Assembly: GCA_949152475.1 (NCBI GenBank)
Contig: OX424562.1
Span: 19,220,209-19,284,208, forward strand
Reading direction: 5' to 3'
Length of the DNA stretch: 64,000 nt
Source of the DNA: Terebella lapidaria
Lineage: Eukaryota; Annelida; Polychaeta; Terebellida; Terebellidae
Below, piece after piece: positions 12,549 to 24,800 of this stretch. The notes beneath the pieces are model-generated. The model ran no database searches, was not told the origin of the DNA, and saw only the letters and a program-made list of their open reading frames with translations. Numbering within the stretch: the stretch's first letter is position 1; each line of letters begins with the position of its first letter. Both the position numbers and the translations under genes were made by a program.

Positions 12549-14236
12549 TCATTGCATTTTCTCGTTGTGTTTTATCCTGAGAACTTCGGCAATATCGTCA
12601 TCAAACCAGCAAGTAATGTGGAGAGTGTCCAGAGAGAAGAAGTACAAACGGTCTTTGCACTGCTCCCTACGATAGGTGGACCTGGGATCAGCACGCAAGA
12701 TGGATTCAACCGCAGACTTGACTTCAACCTGGTCTTTGAAACTGCCAAGACGACCTTTGTTCATGAGAGATTCGAGATCTTCTTCTGATCGCATACTGAA
12801 TAATACAGTGAGCTCACTAATTGGAGGAGCTTTTATCCAAGATGCACTTCGTACTGATGAGGAATTGCCTTCAGAGTTTGCAGGGTTTGTATCATCTTCT
12901 GGAATCTGTTGATTGGAACTCATTTCCAGAGGAAGCGTTGCAATGTTCTCCGCAAACTTGGGATTGTTTTCATCGGTTGGATTATGAGTGGGATCTGACA
13001 TTTGATGTAAACCATGATCTGAAGGCTGGCTCACATCAGACACGGTTGATGGAGAAAGGCTCAGATAAATTCTTTGGGGCATATCATAATCTGGAATGTA
13101 TGGCTTAACGTCCAGAACTGGTGTACCATCCAGAATATCCACACCCGATATATGAATCTTTGCACCTAAATTAAATAAGAGAAACATGTATTATATTAAA
13201 AAACGAATCACTGAAATGAGGTTTCTCACTATATTACAAAGCGGTGTGTGTGGAACATATGGGGATGAAAATAAAAGTACCATGTATGGAGTCAAGTTTC
13301 ACAAGTGAGAGTCCGATTGGATTTGGTCTGTATGGGCATCTAGTTGAAAACAATCCCACCCTGACACCGTTCAGTCTAGGTGGTGCAACTTTTGCCTTGG
13401 TGTAAGTTCCAACACTGTTCTTGTGGAATACATAGATAACCCTGCCAATAAATCACAGATTATAGTACGGCGCATGCAAACGTGAATAGCTCTTGCTATA
13501 CCGTGACAAAACCATGGATGAGAAACAGTGTAATATTTACCACAAGTGTGAATAATCTTGTAGACCGTCCAGCGAATGTTCAGGATTTGTAAAAAGGTCC
13601 TTTCTGAGTTCCAAAACAGCTTTTGAATTTGAACATATGTTAGCCTGTCTTGGAGTTCCGTTTTTGTGCTTGAATACAGAATGCACATGACCAATAGGTG
13701 TTCCATTGAGAATATCTGAAACCAAATCAAATAAATATGGAGCAAAACGCATCATTTGAATTAACCCTAAGGCCTAAGGGCCAACAAAGCAGCATCCTTT
13801 TTTGGTATAATAGTGTTACCTGTTTGACGGCTCTCACAAGTGGATGTTGATTCTGTTGTTCCCATGTGCACATCTTCCATATGCGTATTTACTGATTCAG
13901 GCGTTGCAGTTGCAGCTTTGTCAAGTGTTAGGTCTCCAGGAGGATTTTTCGACATACCGTCCAAAATAGATCTTATATTCTGTGCATCTTTCAGGTGAAT
14001 ATGTTTCACAGTTTTTATTTCCTTCCTAAAAGAAAAAAAAATCATTAAAATAACAGGGTCACTGGTTTATGTCATAGTCTACAAAAAGTGGTAGTGAATG
14101 ATTACTACGGGTGATGATATTGACTTCAATGTATTATCGCTCACGTGGTATTTTCGCTTTGGAATTCTTACCTTATATTGTGTAATTCATTTCTTGTTTT
14201 CTTCATTTCTTCTTTCAAAGACTCTATGGTCGCCAT
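12549..14236 (-). CDS. TRMO: TRMO, tRNA (adenine(37)-N6)-methyltransferase
   Basis: Five minus-strand exons join without phase conflict: 14236-14172, 14025-13820, 13715-13541, 13441-13281 and 13165-12549. They give 407 residues, close to the ~440 of the human protein as I recall it. The family uses S-adenosylmethionine to methylate N6 of t6A37 in certain tRNAs, forming m6t6A. Seen: a short basic coiled N-terminus (ESLKEEMKKTRNELHNIR); a disordered linker; then the TsaA/TrmO beta-barrel from about residue 91, with GTPIGHVHSVFKHKNGTPRQ, NPEHSLDGLQDYSHLW, RCPYRPNPIGLSLVKL and GTPVLDVKPYIPDYD; a Ser-rich linker; and a C-terminal domain with the ADPRSTYRR motif and FSLDTLHITCWF. ATG at 14236 is the first in the exon. 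The DIL, NGTPRQ and DPR motifs look intact, so the gene is probably functional. Confidence 0.95.
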
Positions 14237-14679
14237 TTTAGTGTCAAAATGCCTGAAAATTGCATAGAATGAGTCTTATTATCAATGGTATTATTGTGCA
14301 ACAACACACGAGATAATCAGCTGCGAATATGAGAATAATCAGCTGCTTTCAAATTGTAGTGTAAGACTGATTTTGAACGTATCTCATGTACAGAACATAT
14401 CAGATTTTTTACTTGAACAGAACATAACGGGCTCATGCAGAACATGTTATTCATTTTTTTAATTATACGATGTGCGTGTGACATCGTGTTGAGTTCCAAT
14501 TCAAGTGCATAAAGCCATAATACATTTGAAAGGATCGAATTCATGTTATCATATCCACAAATCCGTTGCAACGATATATATTTTTCAAATACTGTATTTT
14601 TGAAAAAAATGTTATTATATATATGGTCATAACATGTATGTACGGTGATATTTGATTAGATGCACTTTAATATTTTTCA

Positions 14680-16349
14680 ATAGGGTCTGTAAGCGAGATT
14701 TGAAACGTCACGTTATTTTGCGTTATTTCGTAATTTTGGGACCATTCGAATTTCCCGCCAAATTTTCGGCCCAATCATGTAATTTGGATACACGCGGTTT
14801 TACACTATATAAAAGCAATTTATCGGAAATACACAAGAAACCCACTCCACAAATTTCAACCGATACTAGTTGGCATGAGCTGGTCTATTTAGAGTTTCAT
14901 CGAATATTTCCTGCTCAATACAGAGAGTGAATATGCTGTGTTTGTATATTTTAGACACATTATCTTTTATAGAGAAAAGGTGATATTAATTATGACAAAC
15001 TGTAGTAGTATACTATTCATCAACATTTTCGTGGGCCGCATGTGTTGTCGTGTATTTTTGGCACCATTTATATCATAACATCACGAATAAAATTTAATCA
15101 TCAGCAATTTAAGGGGCGAAAATCACACTATAAAACACTATGTAAACAAGATGCAATTTGAGTCATTCAAATCATATCTATCGTGCTATATTCAACACAA
15201 ATATGTAACGGAGAGCCATTTTGTGGAACATGAAAAAAGTTTATTATTCTATCCCAAATCATCTTTCTCTGCGGTGCTTCTGAACCCACGGAAATCCGGC
15301 AAAAATGACCACGTGGCATTGTTTGGACCCGGAAGTACTAGATTACGTACCCATTTACGTTATTTGACGACATAAGACGAACGAGACTTACAGAGCCTAT
15401 AGGGCCTGTCAGAGCCGTCTAGTAAGAGAGTTACGACAATGACGTGATAGGCGCCATTTTTTGTCCAATCACGTTTGACGTAAAACAACAATACCCCTAA
15501 CAAAGCTCCATTGATATCATGAATACCTCGGGCTGTAAGGTCGTTTCAGCCGATGCAAAGCTTCTTTTGGACAAAAAATGGCGAATCACGCTAAAATCTC
15601 GAACGGTCATTGTCACAACTCTCTTACTAGACGGCTCTGGGGCCTGTAAGTCTCGTTTCATATATGTCGTAAAATGACGTATTTAGGTACGTAGTGGTGA
15701 CAAACAATGCCACGTGGTCATTTTTGCTGATTTTGCTTGACTTTGGGAGCACCATACAAAAATATTATTAAGAATATTGTTACAATTCTTTTTTCACTTT
15801 ATTACACTTGCTCCGAACTACAACATACGTACTGTTTATAATAATGAATGGATATTTTTTCATGGTCAATTTGCCCCCGATCTATGTTGTGTTTCACAGC
15901 ATGTTTTTGGACTCCATATTCCAATATAACAAGATTATTTTTGTGATGTTATAACAGAAAGTGCACAAAAACATATGCCACATCATATATAGTCACAAAC
16001 ACCACCGACGGTTTGGATACTAGTCACGTAGTTTCAAGAGAATGAGCTCTTTTCTCCCGTCAAGGTCATGACCTTGGAACATAAAAACATACGTTTTTCA
16101 TCCCTTTTAAATGGAATGAAATGCTTGTGAAAAATGCATATTTAGATCGTTAGCGATCGTAAGAACGGGTCATGATCAAAGTACGAACATGCGATAATTT
16201 TCCGATAATTTCCGTGTAAGTTGCAAGAGTTCGAATATGTAGAATTTTACGAATTGGCCCGAAAATTTGGCGGGAAAATCAAATGTCACCAGAAAGGTCA
16301 AATCACGTAAAATAACGTGACGTTTCAAATCTCACTTACACGCCCTATA
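14680..16349. mobile_element. Foldback element with long diverged inverted arms
   Basis: The outer ends are inverted copies: TAGGGTCTGTAAGCGAGA at 14681 against the reverse complement of TCTCACTTACACGCCCTA ending at 16349. Both are followed by matching AACGTGACG and GGCGGGAAA-type stretches. Inner inverted pairs are 15060-15100 with 15935-15975, 15290-15330 with 15695-15730, and 15395-15475 with 15550-15660. The fold centre is near 15515, so almost the whole element is self-complementary in patches. Terminal TA dinucleotides outside GGG...CCC would suit a Tc1/mariner-like target duplication, but no transposase is seen. Confidence 0.7.
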
Positions 16350-16380
16350 ATCTTTTTGTATAATTTTCTCGTACATGCAG

Positions 16381-17418
16381 GAAACTACGGAAGCTCATAT
16401 TCGCCACATAGAGGAGCACAAAATTTTTTTAGAGCGTTATAACGCTCTAATTACAGTGTAATAACGCTGTAATACAGCGTTATAACGCTCTAATTTACAG
16501 CGTTATAACGCTCTAATTTAGAGCGTTATTACGCTCTAAATTAAACCGTTCACCTTCCTAGCATATTTCCATTATCGTGATTTGTAATAAACATATCTAG
16601 ATCAGAATAATTTTGAGATTTCCCTACAAATGATTGAGCTGATGAACTAGCAGGTCCGATGATGTCTCTGGCAGTGTAAATTAGAGCGTTATAACGCTGT
16701 AATTTACAGCGTAATTACGCTCTAATTACAGCGTTATTACGCTGTAATAGAGCGTTATAACGCTGTAAATTACAGCGTTATAACGCTCTAATTTACAGCG
16801 TAATTACACTCTAATTAGAGCGTTATTACGCTGTATTAGAGCGTTATAACGCTGTAATTAGAGCGTAATTACGCTGTAAATTACAGCGTTATAACGCTGT
16901 AATTAGAGCGTAATTACGCTCTAATTAGAGCGTTATTACGCTGTATTAGAGCGTTATAACGCTGTAATTAGAGCGTTATTACGCTGTAATTAGAGCGTAA
17001 TTACGCTGTAAATTACAGCGTAATAACGCTGTAATTAGAGCGTAATAACGCTGTAATTAGAGCGTAATTACGCTGTAAATTAGAGCGTTATAACGCTGTA
17101 ATTTACAGCGTTATAACGCTGTAATTTACAGCGTAATAACGCTGTAATTAGAGCGTTATTACACTGTAAATTAAAGCGTAATTACGCTATAAATTAGAGC
17201 GTTATAACGCTGTAATAGAGCGTTATAACGCTGTATTAGAGCGTAATTACGCTGTAAATTAGAGCGTTATTACGCTGTAAATTAGAGCGTTATTACGCTG
17301 TAAATTAGAGCGTTATTACGCTGTATTACAGCGTTATAACGCTGTATTACAGCGTTATAACGCTGTAAAGAAAAAAGTGCATTCCTCCATCTGGCGAATA
17401 TGAGCCACCGTAGGTAAC
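16381..17418. mobile_element. TIR-bounded element packed with ~36 short palindromes
   Basis: Left flank 16384-16425 and right flank 17372-17415 are inverted copies sharing GCTCATATTCGCCA. Between them lie about 36 units of ~18 bp separated by AATT-like spacers. There are 5 units at 16431-16542, then a ~130 bp non-repetitive gap, then about 31 units at 16685-17367. Typical cores are the perfect palindromes AGCGTTATAACGCT and AGCGTAATTACGCT, plus the mutual complements AGCGTTATTACGCT and AGCGTAATAACGCT. Flanking letters vary between GAGCG and CAGCG. There are no spacers of unique sequence, so it is not CRISPR. The element lies 31 bp right of the foldback element. Confidence 0.8.
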
Positions 17419-18832
17419 ACTATGTTTCTTGTTTCTGAATTTTATCATGCGGCCGAATACACGATATTTTCGAGTTTTATGCAACTGAACCGGAAACCCT
17501 CTCCTGACAACAAACTCGTTTAAAATTTGGTGTTTAGCTAAAATATACCTAAATTATGAATTTATTACATATTTCTGGAATTATTTCATAGCACAATCAA
17601 TGCAAAACACATTATCCTTCCCAAGTACGCTGTCAAAATTAGGAAACTCCACGTAATACGTGTTCTACAGTAGTTGTTGTCAAGGTAAACAAATTGTGAT
17701 TGAGAATGAGAGTGACTGAGTGAGATTCAGAGACAATACTCAATTCATTTGATTTTGCAGGGATACGGCCGAGAGTGCGGACTGTCCAGTCCAGAAATAT
17801 ATAGATCTAGAAATGTAGTCGCGCCCATACAGTTTCATGACCCAGTCCAAGCTCCACTCGGTGGATCTGCCCGCGCCCATGGGCCATGAGGTAGATGGGG
17901 GTACACTCCCCCCCCACCCCTGCTGAGCCCCCCCCCCCCCCGGCGAGGGGATGCCTGTTAGCCATGAGGCCATGACCCTCTTGACGAGTGTTGTATCTTC
18001 AACCCTCTTCAATCTCGCTTGGTGAATTGACAACGAATGCTAGATATATAGGCCTAGTTGGGTGAACTGATTCACGCAGTTTCACAAAAATTCGCCAGGG
18101 CAGGGTTGTTGATAACCATTTCCTCAAAATCGTTAGAATCGCATGCTTCCCTTGCTTTATTCACATTTTCTGGCGACGTTTCCGATCAAATTATTCATTT
18201 TCAAAAAAAAAAAAAAACATCCAAATTATCTTTAATATCTCATCTTTGTCTGCTTGAAAGCTCTAAAACAACAGTTCTGTGGTCCGCAAATTGTATTCGA
18301 AACGATCATATGCCTTGGTTTGTGCATTGCTTCAGCCGACATTATATCCTTTAAACTTCGCTGTTGGCAAATTTCTTATCATTCGATCCTCATCCCATTG
18401 TCCACTGCGGTTTCTCAGCCCAATTCAGCGTAATTCTCATGAAATGGTGCCTGCTACATTATGACATACACTATTATGCGGCTCATTCAGTTGAAAGATT
18501 TACAGCAGAGCCCTGTAATATCTAAAGTCCAATTTCCAAGTCTTGGAGAATCTTGTAGTGTGGCGGTAATGGTGGATGTTGGAGGCCAGTTTGATTCAGT
18601 CATGAGAAAAAAAATTCATAGATACATGAAAAAAAATTACTTCATTTATTTCATCAACAGCAGCAATTGATGTAAAATTGCGTTGTCTTGCACTTCATAT
18701 GTCATACTTTCCATATTTGAAACTGTTCACCTGCATATGAAATTTCATAACATATATACCGGTATTCACAATCAACATCCTCTATTTATAAGATCGTCTG
18801 ATTTTGCTGCATCATCTTCCAGCAAGTGATTC
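17419..18832. other. Intergenic sequence upstream of CCDC87
   Basis: No recognised gene. It contains C-rich tracts at about 17903-17942 and an A-run near 18205. It should include the CCDC87 promoter and any 5' UTR exon, but I could not place a core promoter element reliably. Confidence 0.4.
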
Positions 18833-21800
18833 ATGATGGAGACAGAGATAATCAGCGATATGTCGAGTGCAGGGCGGTATCCTGTACCTCGGTATACACC
18901 CGCCAGCAAACACCAGACAGAGAAGGGCGACGACAACATGTATCCATTCAACCATCTCGGATTCAATCTGGTAAAATCTATTCTTTTATATGTTATTGAC
19001 CGTATAGTCGCATGATAGTTTTGTGAATTTGTTAAAGCATACATGTACATCACATTTTGACATCTTGAAAAATTATTCTTGTAGCTTCTTTCATGTACCG
19101 GGTAGTTCACATATGTACCCTATCGGTAAGGATAATGATAAAGTGTGACATATATACCGATGTTTTCACTCCCAGAATGAAGTAGAAGACAGAAATGTGA
19201 ATATCCTGAAGAACCTGACATTATTTGCCCCATACAATCACGAGGATGGTATGTACATGTATGAGCGTTCAATAGGTGAATCAAATATCAAACAGAAGTA
19301 TTCAACATTTCAAAATAACGACAATAAATTTTTCCGCTTCTTTCAATGTTTTAGAATTTTTGTAATACCACAACTCAACCAGGTGTGAAAACATTGATTA
19401 TTAAACATGTGTATTGAATTGTGGTTGTGAAGAAACAGTGTTAAGAGGCAAGTCAGACACTACATCTGCTGTCAAAAGAGGTAAAATTTTGAGGCAAAAT
19501 CTTGTAGAGGCAAAGTGCACTGTTGTTTGTTAGAATTTCCGTTCTTCACATAGATTAAATTGAATATTCCATAATTAATATTGTTCAGTTAGTTCGTTTC
19601 AATTGCTTTACTCTGATCTGATCTTTCAAATTGTTTGTTAAAAACATTACTCGTTTAGTATTTCTGTTTATATGAATGTTATGGCTTCCTATTCCCCAGT
19701 GTTCTGTGTTATACGATATAGATACATATTTTCCTAATTGTATGAATTATATCTTTTCTTTTATCCCCAAACTATTAGTAAAGTACAGGTGATTATATAT
19801 GTGACTATTGCATCCTACAAAATGAAATTTCATTGTCTCCACATGGAACCTATATATAATACCATGTACTGCATTGCTCAAACTTAGAATACTATAGATA
19901 GTGTCAGTTTATCTTGTAATGTGCAAAAGTTGAATTGACCTTGTTGATGATGTGATTGGGTTTATCTAGATCTACTATAATGTTTTTAGGTTACCGGACC
20001 TTTGGTCCGATAACCTATTGCCATGGCGTTGCGTCCGTCGTCCGTCGTCCGTTCACATTTTTATCTGTAAGGATTGATTGCATGTGATCATCATGAACCT
20101 GGCACTGACCAGCTGTCCATTCACTTATAATGTAAATATAAAGGTAACAAATTCATGAATTTACACACTTCCAATCAACGTGAAACTTTGCCTTTCTGAT
20201 TGTTAGCCATCAGGGATTACTAACCGAGACTCTGTTTCTTACTAAGCAATGTTAAATTTGTTAAATTCATCGTTTTCATATGTCATTTTCCGACCTATTT
20301 CTCAGTCTACAAAATGCACTCACAACAGGGCGAGCGAAAGGATTATGCTGTGCAGCAAATAGCTAGTGAGACCAGTAAAACTCACAGTTGATATGCACTC
20401 GGGTGCACCGAGGTGTTTGGGATTATGAATGTTCAGCTCATTGTATTCATCTCACAGAAAGTAAAGCCCTAGATATTCTCATTATTTTGACGACAATAAG
20501 GAATAAATATATGCAACAGCCAGTGCTTTTCAAGCAGAACACTCGAATCTTCGTTTTGGTGAAATGTATAAAATGATTTATCTAATCATTAAATTGCACA
20601 GCTTTCGTGATATCATTTATGAAACTATGTCTCTGTTCATCATCCATGAGTATATGTGTGTGTGCTAGCCAAGTTTTGGGTCAGGGCATTGTATTGTTTT
20701 GGCGATTTTGTTACCTTTACTTTCACATTATAAGTCAATGGAAAAGTGCCTCAGTGCAGTCACCGGTAAGTTACGTGCAATCACACCTTAAAGTTTACGG
20801 TCGAATCTTTCTGAAATTTTGCACAAAAATACCTAACAATATTTGCAGGAAAGTTTTTTTAGTTTTTCGATTTTCGCATTTTTTTCAAAATGGCGGCCGT
20901 TTTCGATGAAAAATGCCTGATTTTGGACTTTGGCGGCCATTTTCTCAAAAACTGTTCAGTAACTTTTTAGGTTACCGGACCTATGGTCCGATAACCTATT
21001 GGCATGGCGTTGCGTCCGTCGTCTGTCGTCCGTCGTCGTCCGTCGTCGTCGTCGTCGTCCACATTTTTATCTTTTTTGTTTACGGGCGAATTCTTCTGAA
21101 ATTTTGCACGAAAATACTTAAAAATAATTCAAGAAGGAGGTATTTTTTAGTTTTTTGATTTTCGCATTTTTTTCAAAATGGCGGCTGTTTTCGACGAAAA
21201 ATGCCTGATTTTGGACTTTGGTGGCCATTTTCTCAAAGAGAAAATTACAGTAACTTTTTTTCTTTTTGATACATAACACTCCTGATATGAACTTCTATGA
21301 TGTCTATAAATTTCGTTGCGCTTGAATCGCTCGAAGTGGACCATTTTGGCCCAAACTCGGCCCAAATGGGACTTTCCCATGTTAAATTCTCCTATGCTTT
21401 ATAATGGGACATATTATGCCTAATATCTCACTTAATATTGAGATTAGAGACTAGGAATCAATTGTGGACATATAGGAAATGATATATGCTGAATATTCTC
21501 GTGACCTTGAATTTGACCTCTGACCTCAATTTCAAGGTCAGAGCACAAAATGGCTGATATCTCGCTTATTATCGACTCTACAGCTTAGGAATCAATTGTG
21601 GACATATACGAAATGATATATGCTGAATATTCTGATGACCTTGAATTTGACCTTTGACCGCATTTTCAAGGTCATAGGACAAAATGGCTAATATCTCGCT
21701 TGTTATCGACTTTACAGCTTAGGAATCAGTTATGAACATATAGGAAATGATATATGCAGATTATTGTCATGACCTTGAATTTGACCTTTGACCTCATTTT

Positions 21801-24800
21801 CAAGGTCACAGGACAAAATGTATAATATCTCACTTATTATCGATTTTACAGCTTAGGAATCAATTGTGGACCTGTAGGAAATGATATATGCTGAATATTC
21901 TCGGACCTTGAATTTGACCTCTGACCTCATTTTCAAGGTCCAAGGACAAACTGGCTCATATCTTGCTCCTCTATTGACTGTATGGCTTGGGAATCAATTG
22001 TGGAAATGATATAGAAAATTATATACACTGAATATTTTGATGACCTTGAATTTGACTTTTGCCCCTTCATTTTCAAGGCCACAGCACAAAATTGCTAATA
22101 TCTCGCTGATTATTGAATTTACAGCTTAGCAATCAACTGTGGACATGAAATATGCTTAATGTTATATATGCTGAATATTCTCTTGACCTTGAATTCAACC
22201 AGTGACCTGGCTAACATCTAAAATATTAAACATTGTCCGGTAACCTATCTTCGGCCCTTGGCCTAATTTTTTGACGAGTCGGCCAAAAAAAATGTTTTTG
22301 TCCCATATCGAGTCACTATTCGTTTTGAGCCATTCCAGCAAAAAAAAAAGTTTGATTGGTGACCTTGAATTTGACCTTCAATGACCTTGAAAGGTCAAAA
22401 CGACCTTTTTTGTCGATAAAACGATGAATTTTGCTTTTGGTGGTCATTTTATCGAAATCTATTCAGACAGTTTTCCTCAAAATCATGTATAAGATTATCC
22501 TTATGTACGTTTGTGATGTGTATAAGTTTTGTTGCCTTTGAATCGACTGTCTGTGGAAATTTGTCATTAACGAAAAAAATCTTTCAAGATGTAACTTGAT
22601 TTCGTATTATAGTCCATACAGAAAATGTGTTTCTATCAACATTTACGAAGATGTTTTAACATATTGATTTTAATATCAGTGTAACAATTTATATGTATTC
22701 AGTGTTTTACGCAGTTCACATGATTGCCGGTAAGCTACAGCACCCTTGGTGCTATGTTTTAAATATTGAAATTTGAATTCAGCACTGTTGATGATTTCAG
22801 AGACGGAAACAAAGGAAGTGATTTTGGAGAGGCCTGTTACACCAATTGATGTGAGACTTTAATTAATATGTATCTGTTTTTAGGTTACCGGACCTATGGT
22901 CCGATAACCTATTGGCATGGCGTTGCGTCCGTCGTCCGTCGTCGTCCGTCGTCGTCCGTCGTCGTCCGTCGTCCACATTTTTAGGTTACCGGACCTATGG
23001 TCCGATAACCTATTGGCATGGCGTTGCGTCCGTCGTCCGTCGTCCGTCGTCGTCCGTCGTCGTCCGTCGTCGTCCACATTTTTATCTTTTTTGTTTACGG
23101 GCGAATTTTTCTGAAATTTTGCACAAAGATACTTAAAAATAATTCAAGAAGGAGGTATTTTTTAGTTTTTTGATTTTCGCATTTTTTTCAAAATGGCGGC
23201 CGTTTTCGACGAAAAATGCCTGATTTTGGACTTTGGCGGCTATTTTCTCAAAATCTGTTCAGTAACTTTTTTTCTTTTTGATACATAAGACTCCTCGTAT
23301 GTACTCCTATGATGTCTATAAATTTCGTTGCGCTTGAATCGCTCGAAGTGGGCCATTTTGTCCCAAACTCGGCCCAAATGGGACTTTCCCATGTTAAATT
23401 CTCCTATGCTTTATAATGGGACACATTATGCCTAATATCTCACTTGATATTGAGATTAGAGACTAGGAATCAATTGTGGACATATAGGAAATGATATATG
23501 CTGAATATTCTCGTGACCTTGAATTTGACCCCTGACCTCAGTTTCAAGGTCAGAGCACAAAATGGTTTATATCTCGCTTATTATCGACTCTACAGCTTAG
23601 GAATCAATTGTGGACATATAGGAAATAATATATGCTGAATATTCTCGTGACCTTGAATTTGACCTCTGACCTCAGTTTCAAGGTCAGAGCACAAAATGGC
23701 TTATATCTCGCTTATTATCGACTCTACAGCTTAGGAATCAATTGTGGACATATAGGAAATGATATGTATTGAATATTCTGATGGCCTTGAATTTGACCTT
23801 CGACCTCATTTTCAAGGTCACAGGACAAAATGGCTAATATCTCGCTTGTTAGCGACTTTACAGCTTAGGAATCAATTATGAACATATAGGAAATGATATA
23901 TGCAGATTATTGTCATGACCTTGAATTTGACCTTTGACCTCATTTTCAAGGTCACAGGACAAAATGGCTAATATCTCGCTTATTATCGACTTTACAGCTT
24001 AGGAATCAATTGTGAACATATAGGAAATGATATATGCTGAATATTCTCGTGACCTTGAATTTGACCTTTGACCTCATTTCCAAGGTCACAGGACAAAATT
24101 GCTAATATCTCGCTTATTATCGACTTTACGGCTTAGGAATCAATTGTGAACATATAGGAAATGATATATGCTGAATATTCTCGTGACCTTGAATTTGACC
24201 TTTGACCTCATTTTCAAGGTCACAGGACAAAATGGCCAATATCTTGCTTATTAGCGACTTTGCAGCTTAGGAATCAATTGTGAACATATAGGAAATGATA
24301 TATGCTGAATATTCTAGTGACCTTGAATTTGACCCTTGACCTAAATTTCAAGGTTAGTCATTTTATTTTCAAGGTCAGAATACAAAATGGCTTATATCTC
24401 GCTTATTATCAAATTTACAGCTTAGGGGTCCATAGTGAACATATAGGAAATGATGTATGCTGAATATTTTGGTGATCTAGAATTTTACATTTGATCTCAT
24501 TTTCAAGGTCAGAGAACAAAATGGCTAAGGCCAAAAAAAAAAAATTCTATGTTTCTGGTTATCGCGCGCGTCACTCCAAACCCCACGCATCATTTCCTTT
24601 TTAAAAAAAAAAAAGCGCACGCATCACTTAAAATACTGCGCGTCACTTCGTTTTTTATATTTTTTTTACCGCCGCCCTCGACATTTGGTTATTGAATGAT
24701 AAAAGAGCACATACTGTGTCATATTCTACATGTTTTACAATCAGTAGCAGTTATTAAGCTAAGCAAATTTGTGAGTTGTGTTTGTGTTGAAGAACATAGG

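Noticed and set aside
16431..17367. CRISPR array
   Set aside because: There are no unique spacers of constant length, units are palindromic throughout, and the genome is eukaryotic.
17740..18033. Minus-strand 97-residue frame at 17.7-18.0 kb
   Set aside because: Gly/Pro runs arise from the C-rich tract; no domain or splice support.
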